Below, in pieces: positions 26,759 to 34,866 of a stretch of DNA of 64,000 nt (position 1 is its first letter; every line of letters begins with the position of its first letter). Below the pieces are notes generated by a model, which made no database searches, was not told where the DNA came from, and saw nothing but the letters and a program-made list of their open reading frames with translations. The DNA comes from Rhizobium sp. Leaf453. Lineage in GTDB: Bacteria; Pseudomonadota; Alphaproteobacteria; Rhizobiales; Rhizobiaceae. The stretch covers positions 125,152 through 189,151 of the forward strand of contig NZ_LMRG01000001.1 in the NCBI RefSeq assembly GCF_001425605.1. The letters are read 5' to 3'. Both the position numbers and the translations under genes were made by a program.

Positions 26759-27706
26759 TCACATTCTTCCGTGAAAATTTGTTCGGACACGATGTTCAGC
26801 AAGCGCTTCTTCACATGGGGGAACGAGCCCTAATTTTATCACTTTCCCATTCTGCGCAAGCAAATCTTGCGACGCTTGATCGACACCTATTTCACCAGAT
26901 TGTATTGATATCGCGAAATTTTGATCAAGCGTAAACATACCCAGCTCAAACGCTTTATCGTGCATAAGACACAGACAAAGGCCATTGCCGGCATGGCCCC
27001 GGAGTCTCTTATTGTCGCTCCATCTCGCAATGTGCGCGGCAACTAGGAATCGAGAATCCACAACACCGCACTGTGGAAAGCAGCAGCTATTATTGTAGTT
27101 GCTTTTGATCATAGCGCTGAAAAGCTGCTGACCAACCCTAGCCTTAATCTCCCTCAAAACCTCTGACGTGGACACCACAGGCGGATGCTTAGACGCTGCA
27201 TCAATTGTCATTCCGAACAAAATATCTAACAGTGCATCGTCTGCTCCTGATAGATATCCGCCATTCTGACATTGTAATCTGCCTGATTGAATCACATAAA
27301 ATAGATTGGAACGGCTAGATGATATCTTTTTATTTTTTGCATAATCCTCCAAATATTGTTTTTTGGAGAGAAATAATAAATCCAAATTGATTGGCTCTGG
27401 AAATGGCACGTATTGATGCAAATCTGCTCTGTAAAACGATTTGGAATACGCCCATTTACCGGGCACAGGTGGCCGTCGCGTAGTTTCGTAGCCATCCGAA
27501 CTCGCTATTGAAAGCCCCACAAATGCTGACGCAGGTTTTTTTCCGCGTATATGCAGGATAATATCACCGGATTTTACTAGCTTTACATTGGTCCAAAAAG
27601 GCCAATGTGCTCCCGTTTCCTTCAAGGTCGGCGCCCACAGGCAAGAAGGAAAAGACCAGCCTTCACCGCCATGATCGACATCGCGGGCCATTTCGACATA
27701 AATCAA
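26759..27706 (-). CDS. Candidate EVE-HNH modification-dependent restriction endonuclease
   Basis: A 315-residue protein. The N-terminal part (about 1-140) has an EVE/PUA-like pattern: WPFWTNVKLVKSGDIILHIRG, then SAFVGLSIAS and KWAYSKSFYRADL. EVE domains read modified bases. The C-terminal HNH_2-type nuclease (about 200-290) has a zinc-knuckle-like CCFPQC, then AAHIARWSDN (His225), NGLCLC (Asn241) and MHDKAFELG (His249). EVE-HNH proteins such as VcaM4I cut DNA with modified cytosines, so phage defence is inferred. The gene is AT-rich compared with its neighbours and lies between two tRNAs, which suggests transfer. The TTG start at 27706 has GGAG seven bases upstream. Confidence 0.7.
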   Translation of the reverse strand: MIYVEMARDVDHGGEGWSFPSCLWAPTLKETGAHWPFWTNVKLVKSGDIILHIRGKKPASAFVGLSIASSDGYETTRRPPVPGKWAYSKSFYRADLHQYVPFPEPINLDLLFLSKKQYLEDYAKNKKISSSRSNLFYVIQSGRLQCQNGGYLSGADDALLDILFGMTIDAASKHPPVVSTSEVLREIKARVGQQLFSAMIKSNYNNSCCFPQCGVVDSRFLVAAHIARWSDNKRLRGHAGNGLCLCLMHDKAFELGMFTLDQNFAISIQSGEIGVDQASQDLLAQNGKVIKLGLVPPCEEALAEHRVRTNFHGRM

Positions 27707-27883
27707 CTAGATACTCCCAATTGAATCCACCGCGTTCGATTCTCTTCTAATGGAAATAGCTGCGCAATTTCCATGGATAAGACGGACAGTAACTGTCGCG
27801 CCCGCGTTGCAGGTAACATCCACCAACAGCTTTCAAGCGCTATATCAAGTCAAGAATAAAGATTTGAAACTATATGTAAAAAA

Positions 27884-27958
27884 TGGCTGGGGCGCCAGGA
27901 TTCGAACCTGGGGATGCCGGTACCAAAAACCAGTGCCTTACCGCTTGGCTACGCCCCA
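27884..27958 (-). tRNA. tRNA-Gln(UUG)
   Basis: The minus strand gives a 75-nt tRNA with encoded CCA. The acceptor stem TGGGGCG pairs with CGCCCCA, with discriminator G. The anticodon stem CTGGT/ACCGG contains one T-G pair and its loop TTTTGGT gives anticodon TTG, decoding CAA. The T-arm CCAGGTTCGAATCCTGG is complete. Confidence 0.95.
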
Positions 27959-28075
27959 CCATCGGCTTCCGGCAAATCGCCGGGCCAAATCGAGAGCCGG
28001 TTTAGCAAAGGTGAACGGATGCGACAACGCTTAAGTTCGGGTTTGCGCGGATTTTTGCGGAGAGCAATCCAGGTC

Positions 28076-28223
28076 CCGTCATCCCGGACTTGATCCGGGA
28101 TCCAGCCGACGCGCGTCTGCGCGGCGAGAGGAATCAAGCCCAAGCCATTCCAGACCATTCAAAGAGTTCTCTGGCGCGAAGGACTTCGCGCCGCTGGATC
28201 CCGGATCAAGTCCGGGATGACGG
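28076..28223. repeat. Palindromic intergenic repeat element (copy C)
   Basis: A 148-bp element with 31-bp terminal arms (28076-28106 and 28193-28223) that are exact reverse complements. Each contains the internal palindrome ATCCCGG/CCGGGAT. The central part has a CGCGTCTGCGCG core shared with the repeat at 50091-50194, so the two belong to one family. It fills most of the space between tRNA-Gln and the cupin gene. Rest of the 27959-28341 gap shows no gene. Confidence 0.8.
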
Positions 28224-28341
28224 AGAAGGGAGGCGCGTCCTCGTAAGCCATGGCACGATCAAGCGACCATGAGACGCACCGTTTCCCCTTCCCATCCCCT
28301 GCCCCGCGCTCTAGTCTCCTCCACAGAATCCGGAGACCCAC

Positions 28342-28638
28342 ATGAGCATTTTTCGCGCCCGCCCGCCTGCCAAGCCGACCGTTCTTCTCGATGACGATGT
28401 GGTGCGCATCACGCGGTGGGATTTCGAGCCGGGGGCGGATACGGGGCATCATGTGCATGGCATGGGCTATGTCGTCGTGCCGATGACGGATTGCCGGTTT
28501 CTGCTGGAGGAGCCGGGCGGCGAGCGGCGGGTGGATATTGCCAAGGGGCAGGCCTACCGGCGCGAGGCGGGCGTCGAGCACAATGTCGTCAATGCCGGCA
28601 AGGACTTCATGTCGTTCATCGAGATCGAGTACAAGTGA
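28342..28638 (+). CDS. Small cupin-domain protein
   Basis: A 98-residue single cupin barrel. The first conserved motif is DFEPGADTGHHVHG-like (residues about 29-41, with His pairs as likely metal ligands) and the second is YRREAGVEHNVVNAG (about 72-86). These motifs place a metal at the barrel centre, but the substrate cannot be predicted. It is the first gene of a compact four-gene set; the next gene begins 11 nt downstream. Confidence 0.78.
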   Translation: MSIFRARPPAKPTVLLDDDVVRITRWDFEPGADTGHHVHGMGYVVVPMTDCRFLLEEPGGERRVDIAKGQAYRREAGVEHNVVNAGKDFMSFIEIEYK

Positions 28639-28649
28639 AGAGACGCCGC

Positions 28650-29591
28650 ATGAGCGATCCGGATGTGGCATTCGATCTCGATTTCAAGCCGGCCCATGGC
28701 GAGGCGGTCGATGTGGCCGACGGCGTGCAGCGGCTGACGGTCAACAATCCCGGCCCGTTCACCTTTCACGGTACCAACAGCTATATCGTCGGCGACCGCT
28801 CGGTGGCGGTGATCGATCCCGGCCCGGAGGACGAGGCGCATTTCCAGGCGCTGATGGCGGCGCTAAGGGGTCGCGAGGTCACCCATATCGCCGTCAGCCA
28901 CACGCATCGCGACCACTCGCCGCTGGCCCGCCGGCTGAAGGCGGAGACCGGCGCGCTCATCGTCGCCGAGGGACCGCACCGGGCGGCGCGGCTGCTGCAT
29001 GAGGGCGAGGTCAACCCCTTCGCCGAAAGCTCCGACATGGATTTCGTGCCGGATATCGCGCTTGCAGATGGCGACACAGTCTCCGGCGACGGCTGGTCGC
29101 TGACAGCGATCCTGACGCCGGGTCACACGGCCAACCACGCCTCCTTCGCGCTCGGCAACGCAAACGGCGATACCGGCACGGTCTTCTCCGCCGATCATGT
29201 CATGGCCTGGGCGACGACGATCGTGGCGCCTCCGGATGGCTCGATGACCGATTACATGGCGTCGCTGGAGAAGATGCTCGGCCGTGACGACCGGCTCTAT
29301 CTGCCGGGGCATGGCGGCCCGGTGAAGGAACCCGCACCATTCCTTCGAGGCTTGCGCGCCCATCGGCGTATGCGCGAGCGCGCGGTTCTGGAGCGCGTGC
29401 GGGCCGGCGATATCCTGATCCCCGACATGGTGAAGGTGATCTATGCCAGCACCGATCCGCGCCTGCATGGCGCCGCAGCGCTCTCCGTCTTTGCCCATCT
29501 GGAGGACCTGCTGGAGCGCGGCCAGGTGGAAACGGATGGCACGCCTTCGCTCACCGGCGCCTTCCGGCTCGCGCCCACCGGAGCAAGCTGA
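28650..29591 (+). CDS. MBL-fold metallo-hydrolase, LACTB2-like
   Basis: A 313-residue metallo-beta-lactamase-fold enzyme. Motif 1 is SHTHRDHSPLA (HxHxDH-type zinc site), with downstream TPGHTANHASF, FSADHVM and YLPGHGGPV supplying further ligands. The C-terminal winged-helix part (about 240-313, HRRMRERAVLERVRAG) is typical of the LACTB2/RNase-Z-related hydrolases. Substrate is unknown; RNA or thioester hydrolysis is possible. The stop codon overlaps the next start (TGATG). Confidence 0.82.
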   Translation: MSDPDVAFDLDFKPAHGEAVDVADGVQRLTVNNPGPFTFHGTNSYIVGDRSVAVIDPGPEDEAHFQALMAALRGREVTHIAVSHTHRDHSPLARRLKAETGALIVAEGPHRAARLLHEGEVNPFAESSDMDFVPDIALADGDTVSGDGWSLTAILTPGHTANHASFALGNANGDTGTVFSADHVMAWATTIVAPPDGSMTDYMASLEKMLGRDDRLYLPGHGGPVKEPAPFLRGLRAHRRMRERAVLERVRAGDILIPDMVKVIYASTDPRLHGAAALSVFAHLEDLLERGQVETDGTPSLTGAFRLAPTGAS

Positions 29592-30046
29592 TGCAGTCGC
29601 CGCCGGCTTACAGCTATCGCAACGATCCGGCTGTGCCCGCCTTTGCCGACGATCATCCGATCATCGTCTTCGACGGCGAATGCATCTTCTGCTCCGGCTG
29701 GGTCAATTTCGTGCTTCGGCACGACCGGCAGGGCCGCTATCGCTTCATCACCGCGCAATCGCCGCTCGGCGCGGCGCTCTACCGGCATTATGGGTTCGAC
29801 AGCCGCGATTACGAAACCAATATCCTGATCGAGGATGGCACCGCCTTTTTCAAATCGGAGGGTTCGCTCAGGATGGCGGCAGGCCTCGGTTTTCCGTGGA
29901 ACCTGACCGGCATCCTGCGGCTGATCCCCCGAGCGCTGCGCGATCCGCTCTATGAACTGGTGGCGCGCAACCGCTATCGCATCGCCGGCCGGCGCAACGC
30001 CTGCTTCGTGCCGACGCCGGAGCATCGCAGCCGGTTTATCGCATGA
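29591..30046 (+). CDS. DCC-family thiol-disulfide oxidoreductase-like (DUF393)
   Basis: A 151-residue protein with the DUF393 hallmark IVFDGECIFCSGWVNFVLRHD near residue 24. The CxxC-like pair gives a thioredoxin-type redox centre, and the rest shows the family's QSPLGAALYRHYG and FPWNLTGILRLIPR blocks. A redox role is inferred from the family name only. Its start overlaps the metallo-hydrolase stop and its end overlaps the next gene by 4 nt, so the operon is translationally coupled. Confidence 0.82.
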   Translation: MQSPPAYSYRNDPAVPAFADDHPIIVFDGECIFCSGWVNFVLRHDRQGRYRFITAQSPLGAALYRHYGFDSRDYETNILIEDGTAFFKSEGSLRMAAGLGFPWNLTGILRLIPRALRDPLYELVARNRYRIAGRRNACFVPTPEHRSRFIA

Positions 30047-31734
30047 GCGCGCAGCCCTTGCGCGTGCTGATCCTCGGCGGCTATGGCACCTTTGGCGGCA
30101 GGCTGGTGCGACTGCTGGCGGACGAGCCGCGGCTGACCTTGCTGATCGCCGGACGCTCGCTCGACAAGGCGCAGGCTTTTGCCGCGACGATCAAGGCGAA
30201 GGCGACGCTGCAGCCAATAGCGATGGACCGGATGGCAGATGCCGCCAAAATCCTCGCTCAGCTGAAACCCGACCTCGTCGTCGATGCCTCCGGTCCATTT
30301 CAGGACGCCGGCCCCAATCCGTATCATCTGGTGAAGGCGTGCATCGCGCTCGGCATCAACTATCTCGATCTGGCGGACGCGACGGATTTCGTTGCCGGCA
30401 TTTCCAGCCTGGATGCGACGGCCCGGGAACGGGGCATCTTCGTTCTGTCCGGCTGCAGCAGTTTTCCTGCGCTGTCCTTCGCGGCGCTCGATGCGTTGCG
30501 GCCGGGGTTCGAGCGCATCGACACCGTGACATCCGGTATCGCGCCGTCACCCCGCGTGCGCATGGGTCTGAATGTGGTGAAAGCCGTCTGCAGCTATGCC
30601 GGCAAGCGGGTGATGCTGGTCCGCGATGGCAGGCCGGCCAGGGGATTTGGGTTGATGGATGGCGTGCGCCGGACGATCGCGCCGCCCGGTGCGGTGCCGC
30701 TCAAGTCGCGCCGGTTCGTGCTGGCCGACGCGCCGGATCTGGCCCTGCTGCCCCGCGCCATACCCGGCATCCAATCGGCCTTCACCGGCGCCGGCACCGA
30801 GCCGCAATTCCTGCAGCGATTGCTCGGACTGTGCGCCGGGTTGGTTCGGCTGCGGCTCCTCCCCTCGCTATCGCCGCTGGCACCGATCATGCACAGTGTA
30901 CAGCAGGTCATGAATTTCGGAGAACATCGCGGCGGCATGTTCGTTGCGATCACCGGCAGGGATGCGCATGGAAAGGCGCTCGCCCGGTCCTGGCATCTGA
31001 TCGCCGAGGGCGAAGATGGCCCGTTCATCCCGGGCATGGCGGCCGAGGCAATCATTCGCGGCTGGCTTTCCGGCAGGAAGCCGGAGCCGGGCGCACGGCC
31101 AGCCGCCGGCGCCCTGACGCTTGCCGATTTCACGCCGCTGTTTTCGCGATTCTCGATCCGCGCGGGTATACGGAACGACATCGACGATCCCACGGCCCCG
31201 CTTTACCGGCGCGCGCTGGCCGAAGCCTGGGCAGACCTCACGCCCGCCGTCGCCGCGATGCATGACAGCACGGAAACCCGGACCGTCGTGGGCAAGGCGC
31301 ATGTCGAGCGCGGCAAGGGGCTTCTCTCGCGGATCACCGCCGCCGTCATCGGCTTTCCGGCCGAGGCGACAGACATTCCCGTGCATGTCCGTTTCGACTG
31401 CGAAGCCGGCCAGGAAACCTGGATCCGCACCTTCGGCACGAGGTCCTTTCGCAGCCGGCAGTCCGCCGCAACGGGGCGGGATGCCGGTCTGCTCTACGAG
31501 GATTTCGGGCCGTTCCGGGTGCTGATCGCGCTGGTGCCGGACAAGGGCCGTTTGCGGCTGGTCATTCGCGGCTGGCGCTTTCTCGGCGTGCCGTTGCCGT
31601 TGTTTCTCGCACCGGGCGGCGAGACCTTCGAGGAGGAGCAGGACGGCACGTTCCGTTTCCATGTCGAGATCGGCAGTCCGCTCACCGGGCTCATTGTTCG
31701 CTATGTCGGCTGGCTTCGTCCCGAAAACCGTTGA
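30043..31734 (+). CDS. Saccharopine dehydrogenase-like / DUF4166 fusion
   Basis: A 563-residue two-part protein. Residues about 5-330 are a Rossmann fold related to saccharopine dehydrogenase (RVLILGGYGTFGGRLVRLLAD, then VVDASGPFQDAGPN). Residues about 375-560 look like DUF4166 (LYRRALAEAWADLTPAVAAMH near the start, and a late EEEQDGTFRFHVEIG). Fusions of this type occur in proteobacteria; no reaction is established. It is the last gene of the coupled cupin-hydrolase-DCC set. Confidence 0.8.
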   Translation: MSAQPLRVLILGGYGTFGGRLVRLLADEPRLTLLIAGRSLDKAQAFAATIKAKATLQPIAMDRMADAAKILAQLKPDLVVDASGPFQDAGPNPYHLVKACIALGINYLDLADATDFVAGISSLDATARERGIFVLSGCSSFPALSFAALDALRPGFERIDTVTSGIAPSPRVRMGLNVVKAVCSYAGKRVMLVRDGRPARGFGLMDGVRRTIAPPGAVPLKSRRFVLADAPDLALLPRAIPGIQSAFTGAGTEPQFLQRLLGLCAGLVRLRLLPSLSPLAPIMHSVQQVMNFGEHRGGMFVAITGRDAHGKALARSWHLIAEGEDGPFIPGMAAEAIIRGWLSGRKPEPGARPAAGALTLADFTPLFSRFSIRAGIRNDIDDPTAPLYRRALAEAWADLTPAVAAMHDSTETRTVVGKAHVERGKGLLSRITAAVIGFPAEATDIPVHVRFDCEAGQETWIRTFGTRSFRSRQSAATGRDAGLLYEDFGPFRVLIALVPDKGRLRLVIRGWRFLGVPLPLFLAPGGETFEEEQDGTFRFHVEIGSPLTGLIVRYVGWLRPENR

Positions 31735-31834
31735 ACCGACCGCCATGCCCATCCGGGCAACTTGCGGGGCGCCGGTCACGCTGCAAGGTCAGAAGCAGGA
31801 TCACATCCATCCAGAGTTTGAGGATCACACCCAT
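31691..31834 (-). CDS. Possible 47-residue membrane peptide
   Basis: A 47-codon frame whose N-terminus (MGVILKLWMDVILLLTLQRD) is a plausible single membrane helix with a basic C-terminal side. An AAGGAC sequence sits eight bases before the ATG at 31834. The 3' part runs into the end of the DUF4166 gene on the other strand by about 44 nt. The space 31735-31934 is otherwise uncovered. No family known; it may be chance. Confidence 0.3.
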   Translation of the reverse strand: MGVILKLWMDVILLLTLQRDRRPASCPDGHGGRFNGFRDEASRHSEQ

Positions 31835-31934
31835 TGTCGTTGTCCTTTCCATCCTTGATGACCCGACACTGAACCTGCTTGCAGCAGTGGACAAACGAGC
31901 TTATCGTCACCTTCGAGTGACTTGAGGTTATGCG

Positions 31935-32828
31935 ATGAAGCGCGGACGCCTGCCCCTGACAGCCCTGCGCAGTTTCGAAGCGGCGGGGCGGCTGGAGAGT
32001 TTTACACTTGCCGCAGAAGAGCTGTTCGTCTCGCAGGCGGCCATCAGCCGGCAGGTGCGTGAACTGGAAGCCCTGCTCGGTAAACCGCTCTTTACCCGCC
32101 ATCACCGTAAGGTTCGCCTGAGCGCCGATGGCGCGCGCCTGCTGGAAACTCTGGCGGCGGCGTTCGACAGCATCGATGAACGGCTGGAGGACATTCGCGG
32201 GAGGAGCAGCGCATCGGTGCTGACAATCAGCGCGGAGCCGGGCTTTGCGGGCTGTTGGCTGGTGCCGCATCTGGCGGATTTTCGCGCGCGCCACCCGCAG
32301 ATCGATGTTTCCGTCGAAGCGGATACCAAACTGATCGAGTTCAGGGGAAACGCGGCACCGCTGGCGATCCGCCACAGCGCCCAGTCAACCGCATGGCCAC
32401 GCACGCAGGCCCGCCATCTCTGCGACGTCCACCTGGTGCCTGTCGTCTCGCCGACGCTCCTGCAGGAGGGATCGCCCCTTGCAACTCCGAAAGACCTGCT
32501 CTCCCATACTCTGCTGCATGAGGAAAACCGCGATGTCTGGACGCGCTGGTTCGCTGCCGCAGGCTTCTCACCGCCGGCAGACGCCCTGCGCGGGCCGATC
32601 TACACCGACAGCGCACTGACCTTACAGGCCGTGCTCCGCGGCCATGGCGTGGCGCTGGTCGACAGCCTGTTCGTGCAGGAGGACATTGCCAGCGGCCGCC
32701 TTATCCAGCCGTTCGACATCTCGATCCCGCTCGGCGCCTACTGGCTGGTGACACGCGATTTCGGGCGGCTTTCACCGGAGGCCCAAGCGTTTGCCGACTG
32801 GATGGGCGAATGTTTTGCAGCCGGGTGA
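31935..32828 (+). CDS. LysR-family regulator, GcvA-like
   Basis: A 297-residue regulator. The N-terminal helix-turn-helix (about 6-65) contains AAEELFVSQAAISRQVRELE. The effector domain starts around residue 92 with ISAEPGFAGCWLVPHLADF, characteristic of GcvA-like proteins. GAGGT lies seven bases before the ATG. It reads away from the DUF4166 operon and converges with the DUF1499 gene, so its target is not obvious. Confidence 0.88.
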   Translation: MKRGRLPLTALRSFEAAGRLESFTLAAEELFVSQAAISRQVRELEALLGKPLFTRHHRKVRLSADGARLLETLAAAFDSIDERLEDIRGRSSASVLTISAEPGFAGCWLVPHLADFRARHPQIDVSVEADTKLIEFRGNAAPLAIRHSAQSTAWPRTQARHLCDVHLVPVVSPTLLQEGSPLATPKDLLSHTLLHEENRDVWTRWFAAAGFSPPADALRGPIYTDSALTLQAVLRGHGVALVDSLFVQEDIASGRLIQPFDISIPLGAYWLVTRDFGRLSPEAQAFADWMGECFAAG

Positions 32829-32831
32829 GGA

Positions 32832-33740
32832 TCAATCCCCCGCAATACCCAGCAATTCCGCATCCAGCGCATGCAGGAACTGGTCAGCGAAGGCCGACCC
32901 AAGGCCGAGATCGTGCGGGCCGTAGCGGGAGGCGACACGCATGTCGACGAATGTGGTCTCCGCTTCTTCCCGCAGCCTTATGAGAACATCGAAGCGGAAG
33001 CCGACGATCAGCGTGCGCCATTCGCCCTGGACGAGGATATCAGTTGATCTGCGGCCCGGCTGCTCGATGTCCACGACAGCATCCGGGCGCGACAGCGGGA
33101 TCGGCACGTCGTCGGGGTCGGTGTCGGCGGGAGCCGCTTCCTCGGGCTTGGCCGGCATGTCTTCCAGGTCGGCCTCGGCATTTTCGGCACCCTCCTGGGC
33201 GACGATGGTGATGCCGGTCTTTTCCGCGACGATCTTCACACCCTGGAAGACGCGGTCAAGCGCGCCGTCATAGCGCCGGCCGGTCAGCCCGGGATAGGCG
33301 ACGATCTGCGCCTCGCGATCCTCCGGCGTTACCTCCGGCGCTCGCTTCAACCATCCTTGCTCTACCTGAGGAATCTTGATCCATGGCGGTGGCGTCACGG
33401 TATCCGTGCTGACATCGTAGATGGCAGGTTTGGAGAAATATTCGCCGAGCGCATAACCGGCAGCGCCGATCGGCACGATGGCGTAGACAAATGCCACGAA
33501 GGAGGCGATGCCGCCGACGGCCGCCACCTGCCAGAGGCGGACAAAACCGATGACCGCCAGCAGCACGGCAAGCAGCGCCAGGCCTGCGGAGAGAGCCGCA
33601 AGCGCCATGAAATGCGGCGTAATCAGCGGGCCGAAACGATGTGCGAGCAACGCGGCGACGAAGAGAGCGAAGGCAAAACGGGCGATCCGGCGTGCCCAGC
33701 GGGCGGCAAGGGAGGTGGGGCGCTCATACTTGATCATCAT
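32832..33740 (-). CDS. DUF1499 membrane protein
   Basis: A 302-residue protein. Three hydrophobic segments lie in residues 18-105 (for example ALAALSAGLALLAVLLAVIGF). A soluble part follows with the DUF1499 pattern TPPPWIKIPQ, YPGLTGRRYDGALDRVFQ and a C-terminal RFDVLIRLREE and ASRYGPHDLGLGSAFAD. An acidic, proline-rich insert (about 200-225) is variable. It is probably membrane-anchored; function unknown. Convergent with the LysR gene, 3 nt apart. Confidence 0.78.
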   Translation of the reverse strand: MMIKYERPTSLAARWARRIARFAFALFVAALLAHRFGPLITPHFMALAALSAGLALLAVLLAVIGFVRLWQVAAVGGIASFVAFVYAIVPIGAAGYALGEYFSKPAIYDVSTDTVTPPPWIKIPQVEQGWLKRAPEVTPEDREAQIVAYPGLTGRRYDGALDRVFQGVKIVAEKTGITIVAQEGAENAEADLEDMPAKPEEAAPADTDPDDVPIPLSRPDAVVDIEQPGRRSTDILVQGEWRTLIVGFRFDVLIRLREEAETTFVDMRVASRYGPHDLGLGSAFADQFLHALDAELLGIAGD

Positions 33741-34040
33741 CTGGCAGAATCAATCCCTTGGCCGGACGCCGCAACCTCTCCATCCTGTTTAGAGCATGTT
33801 GGCGAAGGCTGTGAAGCGGTTTTCGAACGCACGACTGCACCCACGGGCGGCCCCTTTGCCCCGCAGCCCCTGCCCGCCAAGGGCTGCGCCGCAAATTCGC
33901 CATGCTCGTTGATCATGTCTTAATAACGGGGATCAGGCGTGTTCCCGGTCTCCGCGGCTGGAGGACCGGTTGGCACACACATCGACATTTGCAGGCATGC
34001 GACGAACATCGGTGTTCCGGCGGCCTGAAAGGAGAGTGAC
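33741..34040. other. 300-base intergenic region
   Basis: No gene or clear signal is seen apart from AAAGGAG before the ATG at 34041. A 40-codon frame on the minus strand starts in the same CATG as the plus-strand gene but lacks supporting features. The base composition is GC-rich and without repeats. Confidence 0.4.
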
Positions 34041-34430
34041 ATGCTATCATCCGAACCAACAACGGTGACATCCGGCGCGCAGACAGCCATGAGCCCGGTC
34101 GATCCCGGGCTGACCATGGAACTGCTCGAACTGGAGCTTTCCCTCGACGGCTACGAACCGGACACCGGAACATTCGCAGACCATGTGCGCGCCGCTGCAA
34201 CGGTCATCGACGGTGCTTTTCTATTCGAACTGCCGGCTTCCGGGCTGATCGCCGATTGCGAGCGTATCGCCGTCATGCGCATCCCGGCCGATGACAGCGA
34301 CGAAATGGCCACGATCTTTGCCTGCCTGGACAGCGACGGCACCACGATCAGGGTCGAAATGCCCAATCAACGGACGGCGGACCTGCGCAATTTTGCCGAA
34401 GCTTTTGTGGATGTGCTGCAGCGCATCTGA
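34041..34430 (+). CDS. Hypothetical protein (129 aa)
   Basis: A 129-residue acidic protein with AAAGGAG upstream of the ATG. The sequence MSPVDPGLTMELLELELSLD and later ELPASGLIADCERIAVMRIP suggests a soluble alpha/beta domain. No family is recognised and no signal peptide is seen. It precedes a small lipoprotein by 37 nt on the same strand, so the two may form an operon. Confidence 0.55.
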   Translation: MLSSEPTTVTSGAQTAMSPVDPGLTMELLELELSLDGYEPDTGTFADHVRAAATVIDGAFLFELPASGLIADCERIAVMRIPADDSDEMATIFACLDSDGTTIRVEMPNQRTADLRNFAEAFVDVLQRI

Positions 34431-34467
34431 TAGGGATCGGGTCTGCGCAACCTCACAAGGCCAGAGC

Positions 34468-34728
34468 ATGCATTTCCGCAAGACCCTGTCATTGACGATC
34501 CTCGGCAGTCTGCTTTTTCTCTCTTCCTGCGCGACCATGACGCCGGAAGAACGCCGTGCGGCGGACGAGAAGACCTGCCTCTCCTACGGCTTCCGCCGCA
34601 ACACCGACGCTCTGGCAACCTGCCTGCAGCGGATCGATCTCGACCGGCGCGCCGAGAGCCGTGCCTTCCGCTATGGTGGCGACCCGATGATGTGGGGCTG
34701 GGACAGGCCGGTGGTCGTCTACCGCTGA
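34468..34728 (+). CDS. Small lipoprotein (86 aa)
   Basis: An 86-residue protein with a signal peptide (residues 1-20) ending in the lipobox LSSC (Cys21). The mature part is short and charged (PEERRAADEKTCLSYGFRR) with two further cysteines, at about 37 and 52, which may form a disulfide. Function unknown. It is probably anchored in the outer or inner membrane. The start at 34468 is set by the signal peptide. Confidence 0.7.
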   Translation: MHFRKTLSLTILGSLLFLSSCATMTPEERRAADEKTCLSYGFRRNTDALATCLQRIDLDRRAESRAFRYGGDPMMWGWDRPVVVYR

Positions 34729-34866
34729 ACGACACGTTTCCATTCAGCCGATTGCTTCTGATCCTAGAACGGATTTTTCTCCGGAAGCCTCACGATCCCG
34801 TTTCTTTTGCTTTGGCGGCGGCAAATCGCGCCTATGATGTTCCCGCAACCAACGGGAGATCACTTC

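Noticed and set aside
25215-27958. Possible integrated element with att sites at the two tRNA genes
   Set aside because: No integrase and no duplicated tRNA 3' end could be found inside the interval, so only the single nuclease gene is reported as likely transferred.
33920-34042. 40-codon minus-strand frame opposite the start of the 129-residue gene
   Set aside because: No good ribosome binding site; the plus-strand gene has a strong one, and the frame shares only the CATG.
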